Positions 31,223 to 40,178 of a stretch of 40,909 nt of DNA are shown here, piece after piece; position 1 is the first letter of the stretch; the number at the start of each line of letters is the position of its first letter. A program made the position numbers and the translations under genes. The notes under the pieces are model-generated. The model had not been told where the DNA came from. It worked only from the letters and a program-made list of their open reading frames with translations, and did no database searches. The DNA comes from a virus, in IMG/VR virus record IMGVR_UViG_3300030106_001055, positions 1 through 40,909 of that record. One strand, 5' to 3'.

Positions 31223-33228
31223 ATCTGTCTCCTAAATACGAAAGCTGCCATACTAGCTATTCTAGTCAGAATAACCGGCACTACAACTTCTTGTGCTTTT
31301 TCCCTTTGGTCTGATGTCATATCATCACCAATGTTACTTATTGTTACTCCTTCAAAATCTAAATCTACAAATGTTTCTATTGGGTTTTCTAAAAATGCTT
31401 CGTACTGTACTTCTGTAACAACATCAGCAAGAGTGTAGTTTTCTATATCTGCATTCTCTACAGCTCTTTCTACATACTCTTCAACAGCTTCAGCTACGAC
31501 TTCATCTTCTTTGACAGCTTCAGCAATTATCTCAACATCATCTTCTTGTACTTGTAGTACTTCAGCTACAACTTCTACCTGTTCCTCTGTAAGTTCTTCT
31601 ACATTTTCTATAGCTTCTTCAACAACAGCTTGTACGACCTCTTGTACTTCTTCAGAAACATTTTTTAATTCTTGTACACCAACATCATTTACTTCTTCAA
31701 GAACTTCTATAACTTCTTCTGTTTCAAGTTCCTCTACATATTCTTCTATAGCTTCAGCAACTTCTTCTTCAGTAGCATCTTCTTCTATAACAATATCTTC
31801 AATAACTTCTTCTACTTCAGCAACTTCAATAGCTACTTCTTCTTCAGTAAGTTCTACTTCCTGTAAAACCTCGTCTTTGACATCTTCCTCTTGAACTGCT
31901 TCTTCTCTGATGTCGTCATCTCGAAGTATCTCTTCGTCCAACTCATCTTCTATAATCTCCTCAACATCTTCCTGTATTGGCTCATCCAAAATTTCCTCTG
32001 TAATCTCTTCAATTTCTTCATCAATATCCTCCTCTATTATTATTTCTAATACGAAATCTTCTTCTTCAAACTTAAACTCTTCTTCAAGTTCCTTGACATC
32101 AATCTCAAATTCCTCTTCAATAATATCTTCTTCTTTAATAGGTTCAAGTTCCTCCACTTCATCTTCAGACTCCAGGTCAAGTACCATATCATCATCTTCA
32201 GAAAGCTCTCCTTCGGTATCGTATTGTTCTTCATCTTCTATAATTATAACTTCTTCTACAGGTTCTTCCTCAGGTATATCACAATCTCCCCGTTCTATCT
32301 GTGCATCAGTCATATAGCATCCATACTTTTCTTCATTAGCTTTACGCTCATTGTCACGCTCTACTGTGCCATCTTCAACTTCATATTCTTCATATTCTCC
32401 AACAGAACCATCATCCATTACAACCACAACTTTAACTGGTGGTGGTGGAGGCGGTGGTGGAGGTGGAGGCGGAGGTGGCAAAGTTGTAGTAGTTGTTGTA
32501 GTGGTTGTAGTTGTAGTAGGCATAACATACTTAAAAGATATGTCATCTAATAATGACCAGTCATTAATTGTAAGTGTAAAACTTTCTATAAATGTATCTA
32601 AAGTATCGTATATATTGTAAACAACTGTTTCAAGCATAGTTTGTAAATTAGAATTACTTTGTGCATCTACTACATTTTCTTGTATAGTTTCATCTTTATG
32701 TGTATATGTAACTGTGCTTTCATTATTTAATGCACCTATAGTAAAACCTACTTCGTATATATCTATTTCTAATTCTTCTTCATCTACTGTTGTAGTTTCA
32801 GGTAATATAAATGTATATTCTTCACTATCATTTCCATGTTGCAAATAATGTAAATTCATACAAAAATCTGTACAACCAAACTGACCATCATAATGATTAT
32901 TAATAACAATATTATTTTCTATTTCATTACCATCTAGGTCTAATTCATCTACAGGTAACTCTATATCTGTAGATTGTTCATAAGTAGGTATAGTTGTAGT
33001 AGTTGTTGTAGTAGTCGTGGTAGTTTCTGTAGTTTCTTCTTCTACTTCCTCTTCTTCTACAGGAGGTGGACCGTCAAATGTTTCTACCTCTTCGGTTTCT
33101 CCTGGGATAGTAGTAGTAGTAGTGCTAGTAGTAGAAGTGGTAGTAGTACCTGAAGTATCTGTATTATTTTCATTAGCATATAAAGGCAATGGTAGCAGTA
33201 GTATAACTGCGAATATAACTCGCAGCAT
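31219..33228 (-). CDS. Secreted Thr/Pro/Glu-rich surface-type protein, 669 aa
   Basis: A signal peptide (MLRVIFAVILLLPLPLYA, probable cut after residue 18) is followed by Thr-run linkers, a small folded region (about 100-230) with CTDFCMNLHYL, a second long Thr run, 14 consecutive prolines, and about 350 residues of Glu/Val/Ile-rich low complexity. It ends in a hydrophobic-basic segment VVVPVILTRIASMAAFVFRR. Thr-run linkers of this type are common in surface proteins of Acidimicrobiia. A signal peptide is unusual for a phage structural protein; a host-envelope role in lysis or superinfection exclusion is possible. Confidence 0.7.
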   Translation of the reverse strand: MLRVIFAVILLLPLPLYANENNTDTSGTTTTSTTSTTTTTIPGETEEVETFDGPPPVEEEEVEEETTETTTTTTTTTTTIPTYEQSTDIELPVDELDLDGNEIENNIVINNHYDGQFGCTDFCMNLHYLQHGNDSEEYTFILPETTTVDEEELEIDIYEVGFTIGALNNESTVTYTHKDETIQENVVDAQSNSNLQTMLETVVYNIYDTLDTFIESFTLTINDWSLLDDISFKYVMPTTTTTTTTTTTTLPPPPPPPPPPPPPPVKVVVVMDDGSVGEYEEYEVEDGTVERDNERKANEEKYGCYMTDAQIERGDCDIPEEEPVEEVIIIEDEEQYDTEGELSEDDDMVLDLESEDEVEELEPIKEEDIIEEEFEIDVKELEEEFKFEEEDFVLEIIIEEDIDEEIEEITEEILDEPIQEDVEEIIEDELDEEILRDDDIREEAVQEEDVKDEVLQEVELTEEEVAIEVAEVEEVIEDIVIEEDATEEEVAEAIEEYVEELETEEVIEVLEEVNDVGVQELKNVSEEVQEVVQAVVEEAIENVEELTEEQVEVVAEVLQVQEDDVEIIAEAVKEDEVVAEAVEEYVERAVENADIENYTLADVVTEVQYEAFLENPIETFVDLDFEGVTISNIGDDMTSDQREKAQEVVVPVILTRIASMAAFVFRRQI

Positions 33229-33395
33229 TACATTACAATCGCTGCAACAACTCCACCTAGTGCTACTAGTAGCGTTAATACTTTGTAAAACTCTGCTTTA
33301 TCTAGTTTTGCATCTAGTTTTTCTTCCAATCTATCAAGTCTTTCAATGACCATATTGAGTAATTCTTTCTGTGTGTAGCCATTGTTGTTTGTCAT
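33228..33395 (-). CDS. XhlA-like coiled-coil membrane protein, 55 aa
   Basis: Begins MTNNNGYTQKELLNMVIERL with a heptad coil (LDRLEEKLDAKLDKAEF) and ends in one membrane segment (VLTLLVALGGVVAAIVM). This plan resembles the XhlA type of phage haemolysin/holin accessory protein. The stop overlaps the next ATG as TAATG. A lysis role is inferred. Confidence 0.65.
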   Translation of the reverse strand: MTNNNGYTQKELLNMVIERLDRLEEKLDAKLDKAEFYKVLTLLVALGGVVAAIVM

Positions 33396-33545
33396 TTATG
33401 GTAGGTCCTCAGGTCTAGTTATCCAATCCCATTCTTCATCAAAGTTGTGGTCTATCACAAAAGTTTCAGATGTGCTTAAATACTGTAATAATTTGTATAT
33501 TTCTTTTACAATAAAACCAAAAATAAAACCAACGAAATAATCCAT
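33396..33545 (-). CDS. Small membrane protein, 49 aa
   Basis: An N-terminal hydrophobic segment (MDYFVGFIFGFIV) is followed by an acidic, Trp-containing tail (DHNFDEEWDWITRPEDLP). No ribosome site; a TATAAT box ends seven bases before the ATG, which suggests a leaderless message and makes this the first gene of a lysis/surface unit. The stop is directly followed by the next ATG. Function unknown. Confidence 0.6.
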   Translation of the reverse strand: MDYFVGFIFGFIVKEIYKLLQYLSTSETFVIDHNFDEEWDWITRPEDLP

Positions 33546-33552
33546 AGATTGG

Positions 33553-33558
33553 ATTATA
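33553..33558 (-). promoter_or_regulatory. -10 box for lysis/surface genes (leaderless type)
   Basis: TATAAT on the minus strand, seven bases before the ATG at 33545, with no ribosome site between. It lies downstream of the tail genes, so the lysis and secreted-protein genes may have their own start. No clear -35. Confidence 0.45.
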
Positions 33559-33568
33559 TCACAAAATT

Positions 33569-33871
33569 TTATTCAGGTTTTGGATTGTCTGATTTAACTT
33601 TAGCTACGTGGTCTTTCCAAGTTGTAGTTCCATTTACTTCATCCCAGTACTGCATATCAAGTTGGTCTTGTACAGAACCATAGGCATTTTGCCTTGCTTG
33701 TATATAACCAAACTGTTGTGCTTCCCACTTGCTGTTACCTAAATCAACTTTAGCTTGTGCATACTCAGAATCAGTGAACTCTCTACGCTCATTGTTAACT
33801 TGAGCATACATTGGTTTTGCTGCTTCAATTTCAGCATCAGCTTGAGTTTGTAGTTCTTCTTTTGTTGCCAT
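33569..33871 (-). CDS. Tail assembly chaperone-like protein (XkdW type)
   Basis: A 100-residue protein. The C-terminal segment YGSVQDQLDMQYWDEVNGTT, then TWKDHVAKVKSDNPKP, follows the pattern Y-x-x-x-x-D-Q-L-D...W...IK...P seen in XkdW-like proteins that lie next to tail fibres. The N-terminal part is Ala/Gln-rich and helical. It directly follows the fibre-like genes in transcription order. AGGAG precedes the ATG. Confidence 0.6.
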   Translation of the reverse strand: MATKEELQTQADAEIEAAKPMYAQVNNERREFTDSEYAQAKVDLGNSKWEAQQFGYIQARQNAYGSVQDQLDMQYWDEVNGTTTWKDHVAKVKSDNPKPE

Positions 33872-33904
33872 AATATCTCCTATCTTACCATACTTATTTT
33901 ACTA

Positions 33905-34429
33905 TTACTTCTTTAAACCATATAATGTAAATGTTCCACTAGCTATATTTCCACTAGCAAAAAAATAATTTACCCCGTCATGTGCTTCTGCAACGGTATA
34001 AACACCACCACCCTGTCCACCTCTTGCACTTACATCAAAATCTAAAAAAACCATTTCCATTGTACAAAAACTATATTCACTTGCATTGTTAAAATTGAAT
34101 AAATATCTTACACCCTGTAAGGTTTCCCCTGTACCTGTTCCCATTGCAGTTTGTGTATTTACAAATAATTCTGTTCCATTTGTAGCACTATTGTTTGAAA
34201 AACTACCTGTATCTCTAATTGTTTTAGCCGCATAATCATAATTAGAAGTTGATTGTGCAGTTCCTGATACAGTAAACCTTTCCTTAAAACTAACACTATC
34301 AGAAGTTCCTTGCACATCACTTAACACAACTTTATACACATCAAATGTACTGTCAATACCTGTTAAAGTTACACTTGCAGTTGAAGAACTAACTGTTGTT
34401 TCTTGTATTTTTATTAAGCTACCTGCCAT
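33905..34429 (-). CDS. Fibre-like protein A2 (cassette copy 2)
   Basis: A 174-residue beta-rich protein. The N-terminus MAGSLIKIQETTVSSSTASV and the following TLTGIDSTFDVYKVVLSDV match the gene at 35582 in order and spacing. The C-terminus GVYTVAEAHDGVNYFFASGN with IASGTFTLYGLK is nearly the same as its partner's. It belongs to a six-member family; such small beta domains are typical of phage receptor-binding parts. It is the third gene of the second cassette. Role inferred. Confidence 0.75.
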   Translation of the reverse strand: MAGSLIKIQETTVSSSTASVTLTGIDSTFDVYKVVLSDVQGTSDSVSFKERFTVSGTAQSTSNYDYAAKTIRDTGSFSNNSATNGTELFVNTQTAMGTGTGETLQGVRYLFNFNNASEYSFCTMEMVFLDFDVSARGGQGGGVYTVAEAHDGVNYFFASGNIASGTFTLYGLKK

Positions 34430-34950
34430 TATTTAACTCCATATACATTAAATTCAGTTCCAATATCTAATTCTGTACTAGATAAAGATGCATTAAAGCC
34501 AGTGCAACTTGTTGTTTCAGTTAGAACACCAATACCTTTATATCCAGCTTCCTCTCCATTATGTGCACCAGCACCTTGTTGTGTCATAAATGTATAACTT
34601 GAACTTGAAAATGGATTAAAAAGTTCAAATTTTCCATAAGCTCCCTCTGGTGGTAAATCTGCATAATGTAACATAGCAGTAAAAGAAGTTTGATTTGTAT
34701 TTTGATATTCAGTAAAAGTTGTGTGTGAATACATTTGTAAAGCAGAATAATCATAATTGCTATTAGTAATAATAGAATCACTTGAATTAATTAATCTTAA
34801 ATTTACACCTTTTGGGCTACTTGTATCAGTAACACATTTGTAAGTAATTACATAAACATCATATTGTGCTGAAAAAACATTTGTTATTGAAAGTGATGAA
34901 CTTGAACTAGCACCACTAACAGATTTTATAAATTCTAAATTAGTAGCCAT
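34429..34950 (-). CDS. Fibre-like protein B2 (cassette copy 2)
   Basis: A 173-residue beta-rich protein. It shares LSITNVFSAQYDVYVITYK, LRLINSSDSIITNSNYDYSA and FELFNPFSSSSYTFM with the gene at 36091, which has the equivalent stretches in the same positions and exactly the same length. Start and stop overlap the neighbours as TAATG. It is the middle gene of the second cassette. Confidence 0.75.
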   Translation of the reverse strand: MATNLEFIKSVSGASSSSSLSITNVFSAQYDVYVITYKCVTDTSSPKGVNLRLINSSDSIITNSNYDYSALQMYSHTTFTEYQNTNQTSFTAMLHYADLPPEGAYGKFELFNPFSSSSYTFMTQQGAGAHNGEEAGYKGIGVLTETTSCTGFNASLSSTELDIGTEFNVYGVK

Positions 34951-35579
34951 TATGAGTATTCCTTTATTCCATATAGAGATATAGTTGCACTTGTCATAGC
35001 AGTTGTACCTGTACCAAGTCCAAACCTAATTGCTTGTATAGTTTCAGCAGTGGCATAAAGTTGCCCACCAAACTCCATAGCAGGTTTGTCAGTATTATCT
35101 ACAAAAACACAATGGCTTGTGCTAACTGTATATTTTGTGCTATCCCCTGCATTGTATAAATACATATAACCATTACCCAAAGAGTTTGTTGCACTATCAA
35201 TGTCACCAAATAGTCTTGCACTATTTTGACTTGTACTTTTTCGTTCTTGAAAACTTCCGTCTGATATTCCTCTTTGATTTCCAAAATGATAACCTGTTTC
35301 AAAAGAACTTCCATTATCATTTGACAATTTATAACCAAATTCAGATTGACTACCAAAATGTATATCAGTAAAAGTAAATAAATGAACATTATAAGTTGTT
35401 TCTTGTAAAGCAGTAAAATCAGCAGTTGCACTTGAAATTGTTTGTGTTAATAAATGTTCTAATTGTCCATACTTTGTTAATTTATCTTGATTATCTAATT
35501 CAATAATTTGATTAGGTGTAAGCACACCCTTATTACTTTTGAATGATTGTGTTACTGCGTCTTTAGGAATATAACTCAT
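34950..35579 (-). CDS. Fibre-like protein C2 (cassette copy 2)
   Basis: A 209-residue protein. An N-terminal helical extension of about 50 residues (NKGVLTPNQIIELDNQDKLT) is followed by the family beta domain (YNVHLFTFTDIHFGS ... YMYLYNAGDSTKYTVSTSH). The gene at 36609 has the same plan. The extension may anchor the group to the tail or form the trimer base; this is inference. Confidence 0.75.
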   Translation of the reverse strand: MSYIPKDAVTQSFKSNKGVLTPNQIIELDNQDKLTKYGQLEHLLTQTISSATADFTALQETTYNVHLFTFTDIHFGSQSEFGYKLSNDNGSSFETGYHFGNQRGISDGSFQERKSTSQNSARLFGDIDSATNSLGNGYMYLYNAGDSTKYTVSTSHCVFVDNTDKPAMEFGGQLYATAETIQAIRFGLGTGTTAMTSATISLYGIKEYS

Positions 35580-35581
35580 AA

Positions 35582-36091
35582 TTACACCACCTTGTACAAT
35601 GTAAAAGTTCCACCAGTAAGATTGCCACTAGCCATAAAGTAATTAACTCCGTCACTAGCACTTGCAACTGTATGAACACCACCACCCATAACACCTTGTG
35701 CTTGTGCAACGTGACTAAGTGAAACTTGTTCTCTTGTTACAAAAGAAAATTCACTTGAATTGTTGAAATTATGTAAATACATCAAACCATTAGCCATTTC
35801 CCCTGTGCTATTCCCTATATACAAGTCTATAAATGATGTTTGATTTACTTGTCCATTACTTACAAAACTTGTACTTGCAAATAATTGTTCAGAAGCAAAA
35901 TCATATTCACTATCACTTTGTGCAGTTCCACTTTTTGTAATTCTTATTTGATTTTGATTAACATCACTAGCACAAGTTACACCAACCCAAGTAAATAAAT
36001 ACACACTATCATCATCAATTCCTGTAAGAGTTACAGAACTGACTGCACTTGATATTGTGTTTGTTGCTACTTGTACTAATTGACCTGCCAT
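35582..36091 (-). CDS. Fibre-like protein A1 (cassette copy 1)
   Basis: A 169-residue paralogue of the gene at 33905: MAGQLVQVATNTISSAVSSV at the start and GGGVHTVASASDGVNYFMAS near the end. The two differ most in the middle loops, as expected if these loops face the host receptor. The start overlaps the upstream stop by one base. Confidence 0.75.
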   Translation of the reverse strand: MAGQLVQVATNTISSAVSSVTLTGIDDDSVYLFTWVGVTCASDVNQNQIRITKSGTAQSDSEYDFASEQLFASTSFVSNGQVNQTSFIDLYIGNSTGEMANGLMYLHNFNNSSEFSFVTREQVSLSHVAQAQGVMGGGVHTVASASDGVNYFMASGNLTGGTFTLYKVV

Positions 36092-36612
36092 TAGCTATCA
36101 ACTCGCAGTCCATAAACTTTTACACTATTAATAGAAAAATTACTTGAAGAATTTGGTATAAAATTAATGCCTGTTATTGAATTAGTTTGGTGTAAAAGTG
36201 CAATACCTTTTCTACCTACTGTTCCAATTGTACTTGCTGAACTATTTTGCCATAAAGCAAAAGTATAACTTGAACTATTAAATGGATTAAAAATATAAGC
36301 AACACTACCATTACTTTTTTGTAAAGTATCATCATAAGATATTGTTGATATTGAACTAGCAGTTGCACTATTGTCTTCCCCAAACGCACTATAACTTCTA
36401 ATAATTTGTGAAGCGTGGTCATAATCACTTGCAGTAATAATACTTCCACTAGCATTAACAAATCTAAAATTTAAACCATTACTACTTCCTAGATTGTCAT
36501 AATCAGTTAATGTAATTTTATATATATCGAAATCTGCACTAAATATATCTGTTATAGATAAACTTGATACAGAACTAGCAGTAGTTTCATTAATTAATCT
36601 TAGATTACTCAT
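36091..36612 (-). CDS. Fibre-like protein B1 (cassette copy 1)
   Basis: A 173-residue paralogue of the gene at 34429, with LSITDIFSADFDIYKITLTD, FRFVNASGSIITASDYDHAS and YIFNPFNSSSYTFALWQ. Same length and same position in the cassette. It overlaps its upstream neighbour by four bases (ATGA). Confidence 0.75.
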   Translation of the reverse strand: MSNLRLINETTASSVSSLSITDIFSADFDIYKITLTDYDNLGSSNGLNFRFVNASGSIITASDYDHASQIIRSYSAFGEDNSATASSISTISYDDTLQKSNGSVAYIFNPFNSSSYTFALWQNSSASTIGTVGRKGIALLHQTNSITGINFIPNSSSNFSINSVKVYGLRVDS

Positions 36613-37229
36613 ATCTGTTTTACTCCATAGAGTTTTATATTTCCTGTAAGTAATTGTCCTGAAGTTTCTGTAAATCTTATGCCATCAACTGTACTTGCTT
36701 GTGGTAACACACCACCACCAAATCTCATATCACAAGCAGTTGTACCTGTATTTCTTGAAACACCATGCATAGTTTGAAAACTGTATTTTGAACTATCCCC
36801 TAAATTGTATAAATAATTATATGCAGTTCTTGGCTCATCAGTACTACCAATTCTTGTTGCAAATAATCTATTACCTGCAGTGCCTTTAGTTTCACTAAAA
36901 GTTCCTGTTGCTTGTCCATTTTGATAAGCATATTCATAAACACCACCTGTTTCTATAACCCCACTTTCAAAAAATTGCATATTTACTGAGCCTGCACCAT
37001 TTAAAGCTATTTTTATAGTTACATAATGAACATCATATTTATTTTCTTTTATATCAGTAAAATCCACAATATTTACACCACTAGGATTACTTTCAGCAAT
37101 AAGTTCTAAGCTACCACCCAGTTGTCCTGCTTTTTCTAATTCATAAGCCTCTGAAACAGATATTACACCATTATTTTTAACTTGTTGTTTTATCTTGGTA
37201 GAAGTATCTCCCAAATATCCAAATGACAT
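36609..37229 (-). CDS. Fibre-like protein C1 (cassette copy 1)
   Basis: A 206-residue paralogue of the gene at 34950. The N-terminal extension (NNGVISVSEAYELEKAGQLG) is followed by the beta domain (YDVHYVTIKIALNGAGS ... YNYLYNLGDSSKYSFQTMHG). It is the first gene of the first cassette in transcription order. Confidence 0.75.
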   Translation of the reverse strand: MSFGYLGDTSTKIKQQVKNNGVISVSEAYELEKAGQLGGSLELIAESNPSGVNIVDFTDIKENKYDVHYVTIKIALNGAGSVNMQFFESGVIETGGVYEYAYQNGQATGTFSETKGTAGNRLFATRIGSTDEPRTAYNYLYNLGDSSKYSFQTMHGVSRNTGTTACDMRFGGGVLPQASTVDGIRFTETSGQLLTGNIKLYGVKQI

Positions 37230-37238
37230 TGGTTACTC

Positions 37239-37571
37239 CTAATCTGTTATTTCAAGATAACTTGCAAAAAATTCTATATCTGATGCTGCTGATGCTAATA
37301 CTTGTATTTTATCAGTAGCCATTAAAACTAACTTAGATGTACCTAATACATCTAAAGAAGTGTCAGCAGGTACTGTCATAGTCTTAGCTATATATGCATC
37401 TCCTGAAGAACCATCTACGACTCTTACATCAACTGTTGCATCATTAGTTCCATCTACATTAGTTGCTCTAAGCATTAAGACTATTGCCTCATGGTTAGCA
37501 TCTAATGCAGGAATTAAATCTGCTAGAGATGTAGTTCCATCGTGGTAAGCGTTCTTAAATACATTTGCCAT
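37239..37571 (-). CDS. Small tail structural protein, 110 aa
   Basis: A 110-residue beta-rich protein (ATVDVRVVDGSSGDAYIAKT followed by a MTVPADTSLDVLG turn). Its style matches small phage virion proteins that cap or link fibres. It has GAGGA before the ATG and lies between the fibre cassettes and the 216-residue tail protein. Family not recognised. Confidence 0.65.
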   Translation of the reverse strand: MANVFKNAYHDGTTSLADLIPALDANHEAIVLMLRATNVDGTNDATVDVRVVDGSSGDAYIAKTMTVPADTSLDVLGTSKLVLMATDKIQVLASAASDIEFFASYLEITD

Positions 37572-37581
37572 ATTATTCCTC

Positions 37582-38232
37582 TTATCCTAGTGCTATTATT
37601 AATCCAATATCTGCAAAGCCTTGACTATCTACGAAGTCTTTGACTGCTGCTGATGTTGGAATTGTTGTATCGTTGTCGTTTGATGAAATACCTTCTGATT
37701 CTGTAACAAGTGTACCTGCAGCAATTTCTGATGCAGTAACTTCTACAGTAAAAGTTAAATCATAGGGGTCTGCATCTGTACCATTATCAGTATCGGTCCA
37801 GTTGATGTCAATACCTCCACCTTCAACAAACTTAATTTCTCTTGCTGTATACACACCTGATGCAACAGCAGGGGCAATAGATACTTCAGTACCATCACCA
37901 TCTTCTAATATAAAACCTTGTTGAATAGCATCATGTGCTTCTTCAATATGTTGTTTAACTACAGCTAATCTAACCTTTGTTCCTGATGCATGTGTAGGGT
38001 CAGTGCCGTGCTTTGAATCTATATCTCTTGTTACAGTAGCTGCGGCATGGTTAGTTCCTGATGACCATAATACAACTTCTCTGTTGCTGTCATTATCAGG
38101 GTCTATAACTAAATAAACAGGTGCATCTACACCTGGGTCATCTGTTAAGTTAATTGATGTACCACCACTAGCTAACTGTGCTGCTAATGTGGTTTCGAAA
38201 GCGTTAACTAAATTAGTTTCTCTTGCTACCAT
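37582..38232 (-). CDS. Putative tail fibre/adaptor protein, 216 aa
   Basis: A 216-residue protein with YLVIDPDNDSNREVVLWSSG then TVTRDIDSKHGTDPTHASGT, a pattern of phage tail proteins in which a beta domain ends in R-x-x-x-x-x-x-GT...H..G. This is the same theme as in the junction-crossing adaptor. A C-terminal segment (TIPTSAAVKDFVDSQGFADI) resembles the start of fibre shafts. GGAG lies before the ATG, and a TATAAT sits immediately upstream. Confidence 0.7.
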   Translation of the reverse strand: MVARETNLVNAFETTLAAQLASGGTSINLTDDPGVDAPVYLVIDPDNDSNREVVLWSSGTNHAAATVTRDIDSKHGTDPTHASGTKVRLAVVKQHIEEAHDAIQQGFILEDGDGTEVSIAPAVASGVYTAREIKFVEGGGIDINWTDTDNGTDADPYDLTFTVEVTASEIAAGTLVTESEGISSNDNDTTIPTSAAVKDFVDSQGFADIGLIIALG

Positions 38233-38255
38233 ATCTCTCCATTATACACTTTTTT

Positions 38256-40178
38256 TTATCCATATCTCATTATCGAGAAACCTTTTACGCCAGGTATATC
38301 TCCTGATGTTACTTGACTAAAGGTTTGTTGTCTAGTGCCTCTGACAGTTAGTATAGCATATTGTGTAACGCTGCCAACATTTGGATTACTTTGTATTGGA
38401 TAACTTATTTTCTCTACAACACCTCTTACTATTTCTGCAGGGTCATACAACTCTAAAGTAACAGCATTACCTTCTTTATCTTTTAATGATTGATATATTG
38501 TTTCACCTAAGTTTTTAACTCGAATCGGTTTTCTATATGGTCTTTCTACTCTGTCTGATATATTTACAGGTATTTGTACAACTACAAGTTCAGGTCTTGC
38601 TAATGCTCGAACTCTAAATGCTTTAAATTTAGGAGATGTAGTTTCAGTTGCAGTTTTTAAAACTACCTTAGCTACTACATATCTAGCAACTCTTGATAAC
38701 TGTACTGCTTGTTCTCCAACTCCTGATTCAGCATTTACTTCTAGTTGCCACGTACTATCGTTACTGTCATTTATAGATTCATATTTATTTGATAAATGTA
38801 ACTCTACACTTTCACCACTAGCTAACTCCTCTACTTCAACACTTGCTTCTACGAACTGTTTATTTTCTGCTGTAAAAAAATCTGCAGGAGCTGCTATAAT
38901 AAATCCTTCTAATTCATAGATTGATGTTTGTTGATAAACACCATCAGAAGATACAGTAAATAAAAACTTTTCATCTACATGTACAATATTGTTTATAGTT
39001 CCACCTGCACTTGCTTTGTAATACCTAGCTATACCTGCAGTTGGTAAATAATATCTCCACAAAAAACTTGTACTTCCTGATTCTTTTATACCTGTGTATA
39101 CACTGTCTCTTGTAGTAAACAATGTATTAGGTGAATTGTCTAGACCATCTTCATCCCATTGTTTTATTAATTGATTTTGTCCTAATACATACAAATCATC
39201 AGCAACTGTTAGAGTTGCACGGTATAGTCTTCCAATAGTTTTAGAACCTGTTTGTGGTTCTTTTGTTCCATAAAATACTAAACCCTGTGACTCTACAATA
39301 CATGTAGGTTGTTCACCTGATATTTCTGTTTGACCTTTTAATGTTAATGTTCCAGATATATCTTTTAAAGAATATATTCTTCCATCTGTTGCAGTTACTA
39401 AAACAACAGCACCTGCATCTGCTGCATCTGTAAATGTTTGTCCTGAAGGTAATGTGACAATAGCTGAACCTACAGTTGTATTACCATCATAAGCATGTAA
39501 GGCATTACCTATGCTTACTAGAAACTGTCCTTTTACAGAAAATATTTTATCATAAACAGCAGCAGACATTTTTTGTGTTGATGTACCACCACTTGTTAAT
39601 GTTTCTATTTCTCCTGCTGAACCATTGTTAGCTGTTATATAAAGTAAATCACCATGTGCAGCTAATCCTTTTATCTGATAACCTGCAGTCAAACCTTCTG
39701 TAACTGTACTAAATGTATCTCCACCATCATCTGATTTATATAAGGTTTCATCATCAGATACATATATTCTTGTACCGACTACTGCCATATGACTTACAGC
39801 AGATGATAACGCTTGTTCTTTTTCTGTAGTGTGTAGTAATTGTACATTGTACCCTTTACCTAAATCTGTATTAAAAACATCAACACCTTGACTATCCCAA
39901 AATCTTCTTACATCATTAGGATTGCCATTAGCTTTATGTGCTGAGTCTAAATTAGAACCACCACTAAAATCATTTCTTGAATATATACGACCTATGTTAG
40001 ATGTAAAGTCTTCAGGATTTTGTCTTACATTAACTCCTGCGTCTGCAACATCTGATGATTGTATGGTCATTTCTCGACCAGGACCAATAGCACTTCTATA
40101 GAGCTGATTATCTACACGAAAGTCATACCCTTTTCTTTTAGGATTACTTTCTTCTGCCTGAGTTGTTAACCTAGGCAT
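38256..40178 (-). CDS. Beta-propeller tail protein, 640 aa
   Basis: A 640-residue protein. The middle has repeated four-stranded units of propeller type (RIYVSDDETLYKSDDGGDTF, a BNR/Asp-box-like SxDDGxTF, then LLYITANNGSAGEIETL and similar). The C-terminal third has a beta-sandwich look (VEASVEVEELASGESVELHL) and ends in GVKGFSIMRYG. It overlaps the adaptor-like gene by one base. Position and fold suggest the tail nozzle or hub, as the second tail tubular protein in podoviruses; inferred. Confidence 0.7.
   Translation of the reverse strand: MPRLTTQAEESNPKRKGYDFRVDNQLYRSAIGPGREMTIQSSDVADAGVNVRQNPEDFTSNIGRIYSRNDFSGGSNLDSAHKANGNPNDVRRFWDSQGVDVFNTDLGKGYNVQLLHTTEKEQALSSAVSHMAVVGTRIYVSDDETLYKSDDGGDTFSTVTEGLTAGYQIKGLAAHGDLLYITANNGSAGEIETLTSGGTSTQKMSAAVYDKIFSVKGQFLVSIGNALHAYDGNTTVGSAIVTLPSGQTFTDAADAGAVVLVTATDGRIYSLKDISGTLTLKGQTEISGEQPTCIVESQGLVFYGTKEPQTGSKTIGRLYRATLTVADDLYVLGQNQLIKQWDEDGLDNSPNTLFTTRDSVYTGIKESGSTSFLWRYYLPTAGIARYYKASAGGTINNIVHVDEKFLFTVSSDGVYQQTSIYELEGFIIAAPADFFTAENKQFVEASVEVEELASGESVELHLSNKYESINDSNDSTWQLEVNAESGVGEQAVQLSRVARYVVAKVVLKTATETTSPKFKAFRVRALARPELVVVQIPVNISDRVERPYRKPIRVKNLGETIYQSLKDKEGNAVTLELYDPAEIVRGVVEKISYPIQSNPNVGSVTQYAILTVRGTRQQTFSQVTSGDIPGVKGFSIMRYG

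Noticed and set aside
31511-32620. Long plus-strand open frames rich in Ser, Thr and Gly
   Set aside because: They are antisense reflections of the Glu-, Thr- and Pro-rich repeats of the secreted protein; the composition is an artefact of repeat codons and no ribosome sites are present.
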